The notes: a model not told the origin generated them from the sequence alone. A DNA stretch of 64,000 nt from Bradyrhizobium nanningense (GCF_004114535.1 NZ_LBJC01000033.1:496001-560000); one strand, 5' to 3'. Counted from the stretch's first letter, positions 35,464-45,260 are shown. Numbers and translations are program-made.

Positions 35464-36279
35464 ATGAAATCGCTTGCCTTGCTCGGCCTGCTCGTCCTGG
35501 CGACGCCCATTCATGCGGCGACGCCGGAGCAGCACTATCTCGACCTGCGCGATCGCTACATCGCAAAATTCTCGACGGCCAAGGAGAGCGACGAGATCTA
35601 CAAGCAGCATGACGCGGCACTGAACGAGCTGGCAGGCGTGCTGAGCGGCCTGGTCGGACCGGTCACGATCAAGGGGCTTCCCGTGGACGGCAAGTCGAAC
35701 GCCGACACGCTGTTCAAGGGTGATTCAGGCTTCGGCCATCTCGACGGTCTCGGGTTCGCCTCCGAAGGCGACAGGAGGCAGGCCGTGGTGACCACAACGG
35801 GGCTGCTCAAGCACTGGCTCGGCGAGCACCGCGAGGACGGCATGCCGCAAGAGATCGCCGCGGCCTTCAAGTCCGACCGCTTCTACTATCAAGCGATCCA
35901 GGACTCCCCCTTCGCCAAATATGCGGAGCTGCCGATCATCAAGCCGGCATCTGCGAGGGCCGCGGCCGCGGTGCTGGGGGTGCGCGGCAACGGCGATCTG
36001 AAAGCGCCGCCGCATGAGATCGACGTCGTCGCGATAAAGGGCGACAAGGTCTTCTTCCTCGCCGACACCGACGCCGTGAAGACGGCAGAGATTCCGGCCT
36101 GCGAGAAAGTCGGGAAGCAGATGATGGTCCGGAAAACGCCGCAGGACGCCATGGCCAGGGAAGACCAGGCGATGGAGGCCTACACGAAATGCTTCGCCAA
36201 GGAAGCGCCGAGCCAGAGCTGGTACGCAGCGGCCGTGAAGAAGGCGCAGAGCCAGCTGGAGCTGCTGCTGTCGCGATAG
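35464..36279 (+). CDS. Exported protein of unknown function
   Basis: 271 residues with a clear signal peptide (MKSLALLGLLVLATPIHAA), so periplasmic. The mature part is helical with many charged residues, two Cys (in IPACEKVG and TKCFAKEA) spaced about 38 residues apart that could form a disulfide, and no membrane segment. I do not recognise the family. It follows the PepSY gene after 88 bases on the same strand and may be part of the iron operon, or be independent. It is convergent with nosX, 25 bases apart. Confidence 0.75.
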   Translation: MKSLALLGLLVLATPIHAATPEQHYLDLRDRYIAKFSTAKESDEIYKQHDAALNELAGVLSGLVGPVTIKGLPVDGKSNADTLFKGDSGFGHLDGLGFASEGDRRQAVVTTTGLLKHWLGEHREDGMPQEIAAAFKSDRFYYQAIQDSPFAKYAELPIIKPASARAAAAVLGVRGNGDLKAPPHEIDVVAIKGDKVFFLADTDAVKTAEIPACEKVGKQMMVRKTPQDAMAREDQAMEAYTKCFAKEAPSQSWYAAAVKKAQSQLELLLSR

Positions 36280-36304
36280 TGCGTCCCGAGCGCCCTTATC
36301 TCGA

Positions 36305-37300
36305 CTACGCCGACAATTCGACCGGCTTGCCGGCCTCATCGATCAGGTGCACGCGATCGACGTCGACACGCGGCAACAATGATCGAATCTCATCTTCCGG
36401 CATCAGGCTGAACGCCGTCGACAAGGCGTCCGCGGCGGTCGCGCTGCGGGACACGGTCGTCACGCTGCGATAGCGGAGCGCGCAGCCGCCCGATTTGGGA
36501 TCGAACAGGTGGTTGAAGCGGGCCTTGGCGTCGAACTGGCAGCCGTAGCCGCCCGAGGTGGACACGGCGCGGTCGATGATCGGCAGCACGGTTTTCGTCT
36601 GGCCCACAATGTCGGGATCGGCGATGCCGACGTCCCAGGGGCGTCCGTCCGGACGCGCGCCGATCGCCCGGGCTTCGCCCATATCGACCAGGCTGTGAGA
36701 GATGCCGTGCGCCCGCAGCAGGTCGACCACCTTGTCCGTGACGTAGCCTTGCGCGATCCCGTTCAGGGTGATGGCCATGCCCTTGGGCATCACGATGCGG
36801 TCGCGGCTGACCGACAGCCGGTGGCTGCCGACGCGCGCAACCGCAGCCCCGATCTCGGTTGCCACAGGACCGGCCGGATCGGCGTCATCGCGCGCGAAGT
36901 GGTTGGCATAGAGCTCCCACAGCGGCTGCACCGTGACGTCGAACAGGCCGCCCGTCAGCGTGGAATAGTGTTGCGAGGTCGAGAGCAGATCGACCATTTC
37001 GGCGGCGGGATCGATCAGGACACCCGTCCGGTTCAGCGCGACCAGCGCGGACTCGTCGAGGTAAAGACTGAACAGCCGCTCGAGCCGCCGCGCCTCGGCG
37101 CAGGCCAGCGCGATCAGCCGTTCCGCCCGGCTGCGATCCTCGCCGTGGATTTCCATCGTCGCGACCGCGCCCAGCATCGTGCCACGCCAGGTCACCGGCG
37201 CGACCTCCGCACGAACGGGATGTCCCGCGGACAGCGCGCCGAGGCTAGCGGCCGCGGCGCTGATACGGATGAAGCGTCGGCGCGTCAGGGTTCGCGTCAT
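36305..37300 (-). CDS. nosX: NosX, FAD:protein FMN transferase (ApbE family)
   Basis: Periplasmic flavin transferase of 331 residues that attaches FMN to a Thr of NosR. A Tat signal peptide is present (TRRRFIRIS, then a long Ala-rich core ending VRAE). Family motifs are TMLGAVATMEIHG, a central ALNRTGVLID, ITLNGIAQGYVTDKV and LVDMGEARAIG. It is the last gene of nosRZDFYLX, and its start overlaps the nosL stop (ATGA). The matching acceptor motif SGATVT is present in NosR at 160-165, so donor and target are both encoded here. Confidence 0.95.
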   Translation of the reverse strand: MTRTLTRRRFIRISAAAASLGALSAGHPVRAEVAPVTWRGTMLGAVATMEIHGEDRSRAERLIALACAEARRLERLFSLYLDESALVALNRTGVLIDPAAEMVDLLSTSQHYSTLTGGLFDVTVQPLWELYANHFARDDADPAGPVATEIGAAVARVGSHRLSVSRDRIVMPKGMAITLNGIAQGYVTDKVVDLLRAHGISHSLVDMGEARAIGARPDGRPWDVGIADPDIVGQTKTVLPIIDRAVSTSGGYGCQFDAKARFNHLFDPKSGGCALRYRSVTTVSRSATAADALSTAFSLMPEDEIRSLLPRVDVDRVHLIDEAGKPVELSA

Positions 37301-37869
37301 GGCGTCCTCCTCGGTCGTTCGCCCGGCGGGCCTTCCGCCGTCTCGTCAGCCGCAACAGCGTCGCCGGCATTCGCCGACGCCAGGACATAGTCCCGCGGCA
37401 CCTCGTCGAAGCCGACGATCCTGCCGCCGTTCTCACCGGCGAACTTCTCCGCCGCCGCCCGGTCCGAGAACGGAACGGCCTCGTCTCCGCCCATGCCGCT
37501 CCTGACCCGGCTCTCGATCACGAACAGCGCCTTGCGGGCCTCGATCCAATTGTCGGCGCCGGGCTTGTCCCAGTCGGGCGCCTTGCCCATGTCGGACACG
37601 TAGATCGCCAAAATGTCTTTGGGTTCGTCCGGCAGCATGGTGAAGGCGATGGTGTCGCGTACCGACGAGAACCACACCGGCTCCATCAGGCTCGCGACAA
37701 AGATGTGGCCCTTCGGTCCCGGATGCTCGAGCACGTTCATGCCGCAGTAATGGCCGATGTCTTCGGCGGTCATCCGATGCGGCGGCGGGATCTTCGCGAC
37801 CTGCTTGTCGTTGCAGCCGGCTAGCGCCAGCGGCACGAGCAAGGCGAGCAGGATCGTTCGGCGCCTCAT
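37297..37869 (-). CDS. nosL: NosL copper-chaperone lipoprotein
   Basis: Lipoprotein of 190 residues that delivers Cu(I) for the tetranuclear centre of nitrous oxide reductase. A basic start and hydrophobic core lead to the lipobox LALAGC (Cys19). The NosL domain has the HYCGMNVLEH segment with the Cys and Met expected to hold copper, then IFVASLMEPVWF and AIYVSDMGKAPDW. The C-terminal 25 residues are a polar tail. It overlaps nosY upstream and nosX downstream by four bases each. Confidence 0.95.
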   Translation of the reverse strand: MRRRTILLALLVPLALAGCNDKQVAKIPPPHRMTAEDIGHYCGMNVLEHPGPKGHIFVASLMEPVWFSSVRDTIAFTMLPDEPKDILAIYVSDMGKAPDWDKPGADNWIEARKALFVIESRVRSGMGGDEAVPFSDRAAAEKFAGENGGRIVGFDEVPRDYVLASANAGDAVAADETAEGPPGERPRRTP

Positions 37870-38693
37870 AGCTCCCTCCGCGAGAAGGCGAGCGCGGCCA
37901 GCCCCAGCGGCAGCAGCGTCCAGCCGAGCAGGGCGGCCAGCAGGACCGGTATCGTCAGGGACGTGGTTTGGGCAAGGCCGGCCATACCGGCGAAGGTGCT
38001 GACATTGGCAAAGCCGGTCAGGTTGATCAGCCGGTAGGCGTCGGTCGGATTCGACAGCAGCATGGCGTTGAGCACGGCGGCCGAGATGCTGCGGCCCTGA
38101 TCGAGCGCGAGCACGCCCAGCAGCGCCATGTCGTAGATCAGCACCAGCAGCAGCCACAATCCGATGCAAATGCCAGCTGCCGTCCCGCGGTCGCGCACGA
38201 GCGCGCTGACCAGATATCCAATCGCCACGAAAGCGGCGCCGAGCAGCACCGAGGAGCCCACCATGGCCGCGAACGCCAGCAGGCTATCGCTATCGATCTG
38301 GCTGCCCGTCGCCGCGAGCGCGCCGACCGCCGCGCCGTAGCCGAGGCAGGTCGCGAAGGCGAGGACGGCGAGGTGCCCGAGGAACTTGCCGAGCAGCACC
38401 TGCCATCGCGCGACCGGATAGCTCAGCAGCAACACCATCGTTCCCCGTTCCATCTCGCCGACGATGGCATCGTGCGAGATCAGAAGTGCGATGAGCGGAA
38501 CGAGAAAGATCGTCAGGCTCGACAGGCTGACGACAACGACGTCCAGCGTGCGAACGCCCACGTTCCCGGTCGGCGCGCTGCCGAGAAAGGTCAGGGACAA
38601 AGCGAGCCCGGCTAGCAGGAGCGTTGCGGCAAGCACCCAGCGATTGCGAATGGCCTGGTGGATTTCCTTGGCAGCGATGATCAGGACGTTCAT
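37866..38693 (-). CDS. nosY: NosY, ABC transporter permease for NosZ maturation
   Basis: Inner-membrane permease of 275 residues with six hydrophobic helices (first near 19-40). It forms the NosDFY complex with the NosF ATPase and periplasmic NosD. Together they move copper or sulfur to NosZ. Family features are the N-terminal IIAAKEIHQAIRNRW, GEMERGTMVLLLSYPV after the second helix, and LVSALVRDRGTAAG between helices 4 and 5. ATG 38693 overlaps the nosF stop, and its stop overlaps nosL. Confidence 0.95.
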   Translation of the reverse strand: MNVLIIAAKEIHQAIRNRWVLAATLLLAGLALSLTFLGSAPTGNVGVRTLDVVVVSLSSLTIFLVPLIALLISHDAIVGEMERGTMVLLLSYPVARWQVLLGKFLGHLAVLAFATCLGYGAAVGALAATGSQIDSDSLLAFAAMVGSSVLLGAAFVAIGYLVSALVRDRGTAAGICIGLWLLLVLIYDMALLGVLALDQGRSISAAVLNAMLLSNPTDAYRLINLTGFANVSTFAGMAGLAQTTSLTIPVLLAALLGWTLLPLGLAALAFSRREL

Positions 38694-39610
38694 GGCGCCT
38701 GCTCCGATTGCCGAAGAAAGTGAGCGTAGAGCTCGTCGAGGGTCGGCGGAACCACGTCGACGTCCTCGACGGCATTGCCGGCGGCCGTGGCGCGATGCAG
38801 CAGCTCGATCTTCCGCTCCGGTGCGGCGTCGATCTCGACGATGTGGCCGTTCAAGCGGCGGCAGGTGGTGTCTTGCGGAGCCCAGCCGGGCATCTCGCAC
38901 GGAGCAAGGCCAGCCACCTTGAGACGGATCCTGGTGGGCAGCCGGGCGAGACGACGCAGCTCGTCGATCGATCCGTCCGCAACCTTGATACCGCGGTTCA
39001 TGATGATGACCCGGCCGGCGCGCTCCTCGAGTTCGGTCAGCGCATGCGACGACAGCAGCACGGTCGCGCCGCCAGCGGCGAGCCGCGCGATGATGTCGTA
39101 GAAGGTCTGTCGGAGCTCCGGATCGAGGCCGGTGGTCGGTTCGTCCAGCAGCAGCACGCGGGGCTGGCCAAGCAGCGCCTGCGCGAGCCCCAGCCGCTGA
39201 CGCATGCCCTTCGAATAGGTGCTGACCCGGCGGCGGCTCGCGGCGCCCAGCCCGACGGCATCGAGCAGCTCCAGCGCCTTGGCAACCGGCTCTCGCTTCA
39301 GCCTGGCGTAGAAGGCCTGCGTCTCGCGGCCGGTGAGGGCAGGGTCGAAGGAGACGTTTTCCGGCAGGTAGCCGAGCTGGCGTCGGCCCGCGAATTCGCC
39401 GGCGGCGGGATTGTCGCCGAGAACCTCGATGACGCCCTTGCTGGGCCGGATCAGCCCCAGCATGAGCTTCATCAGCGTGGTCTTGCCGGCGCCGTTGTGG
39501 CCGATCAAGGCCACGAGCTCGCCCTGGCCAAGCGTGAACGAGGCATCGCGCACGGCCTCGACGCGGCCATAGGTCTTGGTGACATCACTGACGCATACCG
39601 TGCTGGTCAT
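38690..39610 (-). CDS. nosF: NosF, ABC ATPase for NosZ maturation
   Basis: Cytoplasmic ATPase of 306 residues of the NosDFY transporter. Walker A GHNGAGKTT is at about 37-45, the signature YSKGMRQRLGLAQAL follows, then Walker B VLLLDEPTTGLDP and the switch His in LSSHAL. The C-terminal 80 residues are an extra domain typical of NosF. The ATG at 39610 overlaps the nosD stop; an upstream open extension is antisense-like and ignored. Confidence 0.95.
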   Translation of the reverse strand: MTSTVCVSDVTKTYGRVEAVRDASFTLGQGELVALIGHNGAGKTTLMKLMLGLIRPSKGVIEVLGDNPAAGEFAGRRQLGYLPENVSFDPALTGRETQAFYARLKREPVAKALELLDAVGLGAASRRRVSTYSKGMRQRLGLAQALLGQPRVLLLDEPTTGLDPELRQTFYDIIARLAAGGATVLLSSHALTELEERAGRVIIMNRGIKVADGSIDELRRLARLPTRIRLKVAGLAPCEMPGWAPQDTTCRRLNGHIVEIDAAPERKIELLHRATAAGNAVEDVDVVPPTLDELYAHFLRQSEQAP

Positions 39611-40965
39611 CGCGTCTCCTTCGGCGCAGGGCTCCGCGGCGGCGACACCAGGGGATGGCTGTCGACCACGCCGCCCGGCAGCAGCGCCGGAAACTGCGCC
39701 TGCGCCCAGCGGATCACCTGGACGGCAGGGCTGTTGATCAGGACCTTCGCGGCGGGCGCCGTCCACAGCACGCGGTCGATGAGGTCGTTCGGCCGGTACG
39801 CCGTGTCGGCAATTCCGTCGCCGTTCAGGTCGAATGCCGGATTATCGCTCCAGTAATTGCCGCGCCCGCCGATCGACCAGTCGAGGTGCCGGGTGCCGAC
39901 ATATTTCACCTGGTTGGCATTGCTGACGAAGGCATTGCCCGTGATTTCATTGCCTTCGGAGCCGGCCGTGAAGTGCACGCCGATGGCGCAGCGTTCGAAC
40001 CAGTTGTTGCGGAATTTGTTGTGGTTGGTGTTGTAGATGAACACGCATTTCTCCGGGCCGCTCCTGAGAGCACTCTCCCGTTTCGGCTGCGGAAGCATGC
40101 CTTTCTCGTCGTCGGGGCTGTCTTCAGTGTTCTGTGTCGCCGGGGTCAGCGGGCCGCCCATAACGCGGTTTTCCTCGATCTGGGCATAGTTCGCGTAGTT
40201 GAAGAGAAAGCCATAATCTCGATCGTGATCGGACGAGTTGTGGCGGATCACGAGACGGTTTGAATACATGATGGCGTAACCGACATGGTTGCCGATCGAG
40301 ACGTTGCCGCTGACTTCGCTGTCGTTGGTGTACATGTAGTGGACCGCGAAGCGAACCTGCTCGAAGCGATTGTCGACGAAGCGGTCCTTGCTGCTCGAGA
40401 TCGAGAAGATGCCGTCGCGGCCGTAGCGGAACATGTTGTTGGCGATGGTGACGTCGGGCGCATTCCACAGCGAAACGCCGTTGCCCGCTTCGCTGAGACG
40501 TCCCCCGCGCAGTCCCTCGATCTCGTTGCGGACGACCCGTGAGCCCCTGGCGCCATGCACATAGACGCCGAACAGGTTTCCCACCAGCCGGTTGTCCTCG
40601 ATCGTCGCGCGCTCGGCCGTCTTCTGCAGGAAGATCCCGGAATTCATCGCCTGCAGATCGTGGCCGGATGCCCGGATGGTCAAACCGCGGATGGTGACGT
40701 CGGGCGCGCTGACGGTGATGACGTTGCCGGAGTCGTCGCCGTCGAGCACTGCGACGCGACTCCCGACCAGCTGCAGGGGACGGTCGATCCGGATCGAACC
40801 GTGATAGTCCCCGGGGGCGAGCTCGATAACGTCGCCGGCACGCGCGCCATCCAGCACTGCTTGCAGCGACTGGCCAGGCGCAGCCGTCAACGTCTCCGCA
40901 CTGGCGAAGCCGGGCAACCCGGCGGCGACCAGCGCCGCCGGAAACATGCGTAACAATGGACCCAC
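39607..40965 (-). CDS. nosD: NosD, periplasmic copper-processing protein
   Basis: Periplasmic protein of 452 residues needed to build the copper-sulfide centre of NosZ. A signal peptide (ending ASA, near residue 23) is followed by a right-handed parallel beta-helix made of CASH/PbH1 repeats, visible as recurring blocks such as VTIRGLTIRASG, ATIEDNRLVGN, VTIANNMFRYG and NRLVIRHNSSDHD. The GTG at 40965 has GGAG 8 bases upstream; an ATG at 40947 would also leave a signal peptide. It sits 35 bases after nosZ and overlaps nosF. Confidence 0.93.
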   Translation of the reverse strand: MGPLLRMFPAALVAAGLPGFASAETLTAAPGQSLQAVLDGARAGDVIELAPGDYHGSIRIDRPLQLVGSRVAVLDGDDSGNVITVSAPDVTIRGLTIRASGHDLQAMNSGIFLQKTAERATIEDNRLVGNLFGVYVHGARGSRVVRNEIEGLRGGRLSEAGNGVSLWNAPDVTIANNMFRYGRDGIFSISSSKDRFVDNRFEQVRFAVHYMYTNDSEVSGNVSIGNHVGYAIMYSNRLVIRHNSSDHDRDYGFLFNYANYAQIEENRVMGGPLTPATQNTEDSPDDEKGMLPQPKRESALRSGPEKCVFIYNTNHNKFRNNWFERCAIGVHFTAGSEGNEITGNAFVSNANQVKYVGTRHLDWSIGGRGNYWSDNPAFDLNGDGIADTAYRPNDLIDRVLWTAPAAKVLINSPAVQVIRWAQAQFPALLPGGVVDSHPLVSPPRSPAPKETR

Positions 40966-41000
40966 GAGGTCGCTCCGATCAGACCGACTTCAAACCGACT

Positions 41001-42947
41001 TCAAACCGATTTGGGCTCGACGAACATCCGGCCCTTCATTTCCATGTGCATGGCGTGGCAGAACCAGGAACAATAGTACCAGTAGACGCCCGCTTTGTCG
41101 GCCTTGAAGGTCACGGACGCGGTGGCCATCGGCGCGACTTCCATCTGGATGCCGTAGTTCACGATACAGAAGCCGTGCGTCAAATCCTCGACGGCGTCGA
41201 TATTCGTGATGAAGACGGTGACCTCGTCGCCTTGCTTGACCTGGAACTGTTCGAGGCCGAACGCCGGCGCGGTCGACGTCATGTAGACGCGCACCTTGTT
41301 GCCGTCGCGAATGACCTTTGAATCCGCCTCCAGATTGATGCCGTCGGCCTTGGCCTGCTTGACCGCATCGGCGAACATCGGATCCGCGCGGTCCCAGATC
41401 GAGATCGGGTTGATCTTGGAGCGGTGGACGATGGTCGCGTCATGCGGCTCGGCGAAGCTCGGGCCGTCATGCACCAGCTTCATCTGATCGCCCGAAATGT
41501 CGATCAGCTGATCGTTTTCGGGCTTGAGCGGCCCGACGTTCAGGAAGCGGTCCTTCGAGAACTTGTTCAGCGAGATGAGCCATTTTCCATCCGCCTCCTT
41601 GGTCTGTCCCATCGAGGAATGGTTGTGACCCGGCTGATAATGCACGTCGAGCTTTTGGATGATGGGGTTGACCTTCTCACCCTTGAAGGCCCGCTTGGCG
41701 AGGTCGATGTTCCATTTGCAGATCTGGCTGTCGAGGAACAGGGTCGTGTAGGCGTTGCCCTTGCCGTCATAGGCGGTGTGCAGCGGGCCAAGCCCGAGCT
41801 CGGGCTCCGCGACGACGACGTCGCGCGGCTTGATCTTGTCGTCGAACAGATCGTCGAATTTGCGGACGTCCATCACGGTCACGGTGGGCGAGAGCTTTCC
41901 GGCCGCCACGATGTGGATGCCGTCGGGAGCCGTGTTCATGCCGTGCGGGTTGTTCGAGACCGGAACGTAGCGGGTGTAGGCCGATCCCTTGCGGCCGTCG
42001 ATCACGGGCACACCGTTCATTTCCTTGAAGTCGCCCTTCTTCACGGCCTCTTCGATCCGCTTGATGTTGAAGATGACGACCCAGTCCTGTTCGCTGGCGG
42101 TCATCTCCGCCAGAGTGACGCCTTCCTCACCGTTGTAGCAGGTCGAGAAAGCGTATTTGCCCTGGTAGTCAGCGTCGACGTTATCGAGATTGCCGCTGAC
42201 GATCACCTGCCAGGCCACCTTCATCGTGTCGCCGTCGATCGCGCTGAGCATCGAACGGTATTGCTTGGGATCGTCGAGGACCTTGCCGTCGTTGGGCAGG
42301 GGAACCCCATCCTCGCCGTTGGCGAACACATAACCGGTGCGCGGATATTTCTGCACCCGCAAACCGTGGACGGTATGCTGGTTCGGCAGCTCGATGATCT
42401 TGTCGCACTTCATGACGTCGAGCCGCACCCGCGCCACGCGGGTGTTGGCCTTGTCGTTCATGAAGGCGTAGCGCCCGTCATAGGTGCCATCGGTAAAAGA
42501 GATATGCGGGTGGTGGAGATCGCCGTTCACGAACGTACCGCCGCGGTTCTTGAGGAACTCGCGCGTCGCAGGCTGCAGCCCCTCGGTCAGGACCTTGATG
42601 CTTTCGTTGGTCAGGCCCCAGCCGGTTGCGCTGCAACGGTTGAATACCGGAACACGCATCAATTCACGCATTGACGGCAGGCCGACGATCCGCATCTCAC
42701 CAGTCTGGCCGCTCGAGAAGAACACGTAATATTCGTCGAGCTCGCCGGGCGCGACCTCGGTCTTCTGCACGGCCGGCCGTGCGGCCGGCGCCTTCGGTGC
42801 AGCATTCTTGGTCTGCGCGTCCGCCGTCGAGACGAAGCCGCCGTCCTTCATCGCCGCGCCGCCGGCCAGGCCCACGCCCGCCGCGGCCGCCGTCGTTCCC
42901 AGCACCGTTCGTCGGCTGACGCCCTTTGCCTTATCGTTCTCGCTCAT
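41001..42947 (-). CDS. nosZ: Nitrous oxide reductase NosZ, clade I (Tat-exported)
   Basis: Periplasmic copper enzyme of 648 residues that reduces N2O to N2, the last denitrification step. The Tat signal has SRRTVLGT followed by an Ala-rich core. The seven-bladed propeller holds the CuZ ligands: the DLHHPH motif and further His in NNPHGMN, GLGPLHT, HYQPGHNH and AEPHDA. The C-terminal cupredoxin domain carries CuA with Cys626, Cys630, His634 and Met637 (CSWFCHAMHMEM). All ligands appear intact, so the enzyme should work. The Tat signal and the nosR context mark clade I. It lies 21 bases after nosR in the same transcript. Confidence 0.98.
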   Translation of the reverse strand: MSENDKAKGVSRRTVLGTTAAAAGVGLAGGAAMKDGGFVSTADAQTKNAAPKAPAARPAVQKTEVAPGELDEYYVFFSSGQTGEMRIVGLPSMRELMRVPVFNRCSATGWGLTNESIKVLTEGLQPATREFLKNRGGTFVNGDLHHPHISFTDGTYDGRYAFMNDKANTRVARVRLDVMKCDKIIELPNQHTVHGLRVQKYPRTGYVFANGEDGVPLPNDGKVLDDPKQYRSMLSAIDGDTMKVAWQVIVSGNLDNVDADYQGKYAFSTCYNGEEGVTLAEMTASEQDWVVIFNIKRIEEAVKKGDFKEMNGVPVIDGRKGSAYTRYVPVSNNPHGMNTAPDGIHIVAAGKLSPTVTVMDVRKFDDLFDDKIKPRDVVVAEPELGLGPLHTAYDGKGNAYTTLFLDSQICKWNIDLAKRAFKGEKVNPIIQKLDVHYQPGHNHSSMGQTKEADGKWLISLNKFSKDRFLNVGPLKPENDQLIDISGDQMKLVHDGPSFAEPHDATIVHRSKINPISIWDRADPMFADAVKQAKADGINLEADSKVIRDGNKVRVYMTSTAPAFGLEQFQVKQGDEVTVFITNIDAVEDLTHGFCIVNYGIQMEVAPMATASVTFKADKAGVYWYYCSWFCHAMHMEMKGRMFVEPKSV

Positions 42948-42968
42948 GATTGCCTCCTCGGCTTCGGT

Positions 42969-45260
42969 TCAGTTAGGGGGTGGAGAGATGGTGGGTGAAG
43001 CGCCAACAGGTTTGCCGCCGGCGGTGATGACGGTCGCGGGACCCTTGCCTGAGCGCATCGTGGGCGAGGACATCGCCGCGAACTTCTCGCGCTTGAGCCG
43101 CACCTGGATCATGTGCGGGCAGCGGTGATCGTCGTAATAGAGTTCCTGGCAGTGCATGCAGTAGATGCACTCATTGACGTTGATGTGCCCCTCGGGATGG
43201 ATCGACTGCACCGGGCATTCCTTGGCGCATCGCTGACAGGGCGAGCCGCATTCCTGCCAGCGCCGCAACCATTCGAAGGTGCGGATGCGGCCGGGGATCG
43301 CGAGTGCGGCACCGAGCGGGCACAAGTAGCGGCAGAAGAACCGTTCGATGAACAGGCCGATGACGAGCAGGGCGACAGCGTAGGCCACGAAGGGCCAACT
43401 CCGCGAAAACTTCAGGATGATGGCCGTCTTGAACGGTTCGACCTCGGCAAATCGCTCGGCCATATCGACGGAGTAAAGCGACAGGCCGAACAGGCCGAGG
43501 AAGATGATGTACTTGATCGGCCATAGCCGTTCGTGCAATCCCCACGGCACGGTTATCTGCGGGACCTTCAGCCATTTGGCGGCCGTGTTGGTCAGCTCCT
43601 GGAGCGCGCCAAAAGGACACAGCCAGCCGCAGAACGGGCCGCGGCCCCAGAACAGAAGCCCGCCGGCCGTCGCGGCCCATAGAATGAAGATCAGCGGTGC
43701 GGCGAGGAAGAACTCCCAGCGGAAGCCCGTCACCAGCGCATTGGTGAAGGTGACGACGTTGACGACGGAGAGCTGCGCGTTGGCGTACCAGCCAAGCCAA
43801 ACCAGGACGAGGACGAGATAGCCCCGCCGCACCCAAGTGTACAATACCGGGCGGCGCACGAGCAGGTTCTGGAAGAAGAAGATGCCGGTGAGGGCGGCCA
43901 GCATGAATGCGGTGATGCCGATCGAGACAGTGCTCGACCGCCAGATCCGCATCCAAAGCGGCTCATCTGCCTCCGCGGGCGGTGCGGCCGCAGTCGTTGC
44001 CTGCGAAGCCGGTGGCGCCGCGTTCTCCGGCACTGTCACCGTGCGCTGCTCGCGGCGTATGTAGCTGTCGGGTAGGGCGTAGCCGAGGTCGAAGGTCAGG
44101 AATGCCTTGTCGCGGCCGCCGAGGCTGCGCTGCACCAGCAGCTGCAGCTGCCACGGCTGTGTCGGATCGAGAGTGAACTCGGGAGGGGTGACGAACAGGC
44201 CGATTTCTTTGAACTCGGGCGCGCCGACCGCGTCCAGTGCGCCAAGGCGAGTGTGGTTGCGGTCGCGGAAGCGAGTGCTGTTGCCTTCCTGCAGGATCTC
44301 GACGCGATCGAAGATGCCGCCGCGGACATAGGCCGAGCCCTTGAAGGAGTAGGCTCCGTTGCCGGCGACGACGATCGCCTGCTGCCCCGGCTTCAAACCG
44401 TCCTTCAGCCGTCGATAGCCGTCCTCGCCGAGCAGGCTGCGGCCGATCGTGGGCGCGCTCACGAGCGCGACGTAGAGGTCGATGAAGGTGTCGCCGGCCT
44501 CACCTGGCTCGGGATACTGGCTCGCCGCCGCGCTCCCGGATTTCGCAAAGGCATCGTTGATGTCGCCGATGCTGAGATGAAGCCGGCGTATCGACCCGTC
44601 GCCGACGAGACCCTCCCAGTCTCGGACTTCGCTGTGTTCGAGATCGAGCGTCTTGATGACGGGGGGCAGGGCTGCGGAAACCGCCGCGCCGTCGCCGCCA
44701 CCAACGCGACCGCCTCGGATGATCTTGGACGCCGCGCGAACGATACTGTCGCCCATCACCAGCACGGTGACGGTTGCGCCGCTCACGATGTCGACCTGCG
44801 GCGGCCGCTCGGCACCGCTTGCGACCGGCTTCATGTCCTTGCCGATCAGCGAGTTCACGGCAGCCACGATGCGGGCTTCCGGAATGCCGACCAGCACGAT
44901 CGGCTCCTTGTGATCGACCAGCTTGATGCCGGTGATGACACCCTTCGGGTCGATCCCAGCCAACAGGTGGATCGGTTTGCCCGAGTAGCCGACAGAATTC
45001 GCGAAATCGGAGTTGAGGAAGACGAACCCCTGCAGCTGGTCGCCGCGGTACACTGGCGCGATCGGCGGATCGCCTTGCGGGGGGCCGAAGCGATCCGCTC
45101 CCGGGAAAAAGTCCGCGGGGGTGATCTTCGGCAGGTATGTCGGCAAGTCACCGGCGGCGCACGCGGGTGAAATATATGTCAGACAGATTAGCAGCAAGCC
45201 GGCGAGCGCTAACGTTGCACGCCTCGCGAAGGCGATATCGTTATCGGGTCGCTTCGACAT
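42969..45260 (-). CDS. nosR: NosR, flavo-iron-sulfur membrane protein for N2O respiration
   Basis: Inner-membrane protein of 763 residues that passes electrons to NosZ and is required for its expression. A signal peptide-like helix (15-35) leads to a periplasmic FMN-binding domain with the covalent flavin site SGATVT (160-165). After further periplasmic sequence come about five membrane helices (from residue 440). Two CxxxCP motifs follow (FCGWLCPFG, FCRYLCPLG), then two 4Fe-4S clusters (CGSPCQRCAKECP and CIYCMHCQELYY). It is the first gene of the nos operon. A perfect 8-bp palindrome lies 21 bases upstream of the ATG. Confidence 0.96.
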   Translation of the reverse strand: MSKRPDNDIAFARRATLALAGLLLICLTYISPACAAGDLPTYLPKITPADFFPGADRFGPPQGDPPIAPVYRGDQLQGFVFLNSDFANSVGYSGKPIHLLAGIDPKGVITGIKLVDHKEPIVLVGIPEARIVAAVNSLIGKDMKPVASGAERPPQVDIVSGATVTVLVMGDSIVRAASKIIRGGRVGGGDGAAVSAALPPVIKTLDLEHSEVRDWEGLVGDGSIRRLHLSIGDINDAFAKSGSAAASQYPEPGEAGDTFIDLYVALVSAPTIGRSLLGEDGYRRLKDGLKPGQQAIVVAGNGAYSFKGSAYVRGGIFDRVEILQEGNSTRFRDRNHTRLGALDAVGAPEFKEIGLFVTPPEFTLDPTQPWQLQLLVQRSLGGRDKAFLTFDLGYALPDSYIRREQRTVTVPENAAPPASQATTAAAPPAEADEPLWMRIWRSSTVSIGITAFMLAALTGIFFFQNLLVRRPVLYTWVRRGYLVLVLVWLGWYANAQLSVVNVVTFTNALVTGFRWEFFLAAPLIFILWAATAGGLLFWGRGPFCGWLCPFGALQELTNTAAKWLKVPQITVPWGLHERLWPIKYIIFLGLFGLSLYSVDMAERFAEVEPFKTAIILKFSRSWPFVAYAVALLVIGLFIERFFCRYLCPLGAALAIPGRIRTFEWLRRWQECGSPCQRCAKECPVQSIHPEGHINVNECIYCMHCQELYYDDHRCPHMIQVRLKREKFAAMSSPTMRSGKGPATVITAGGKPVGASPTISPPPN

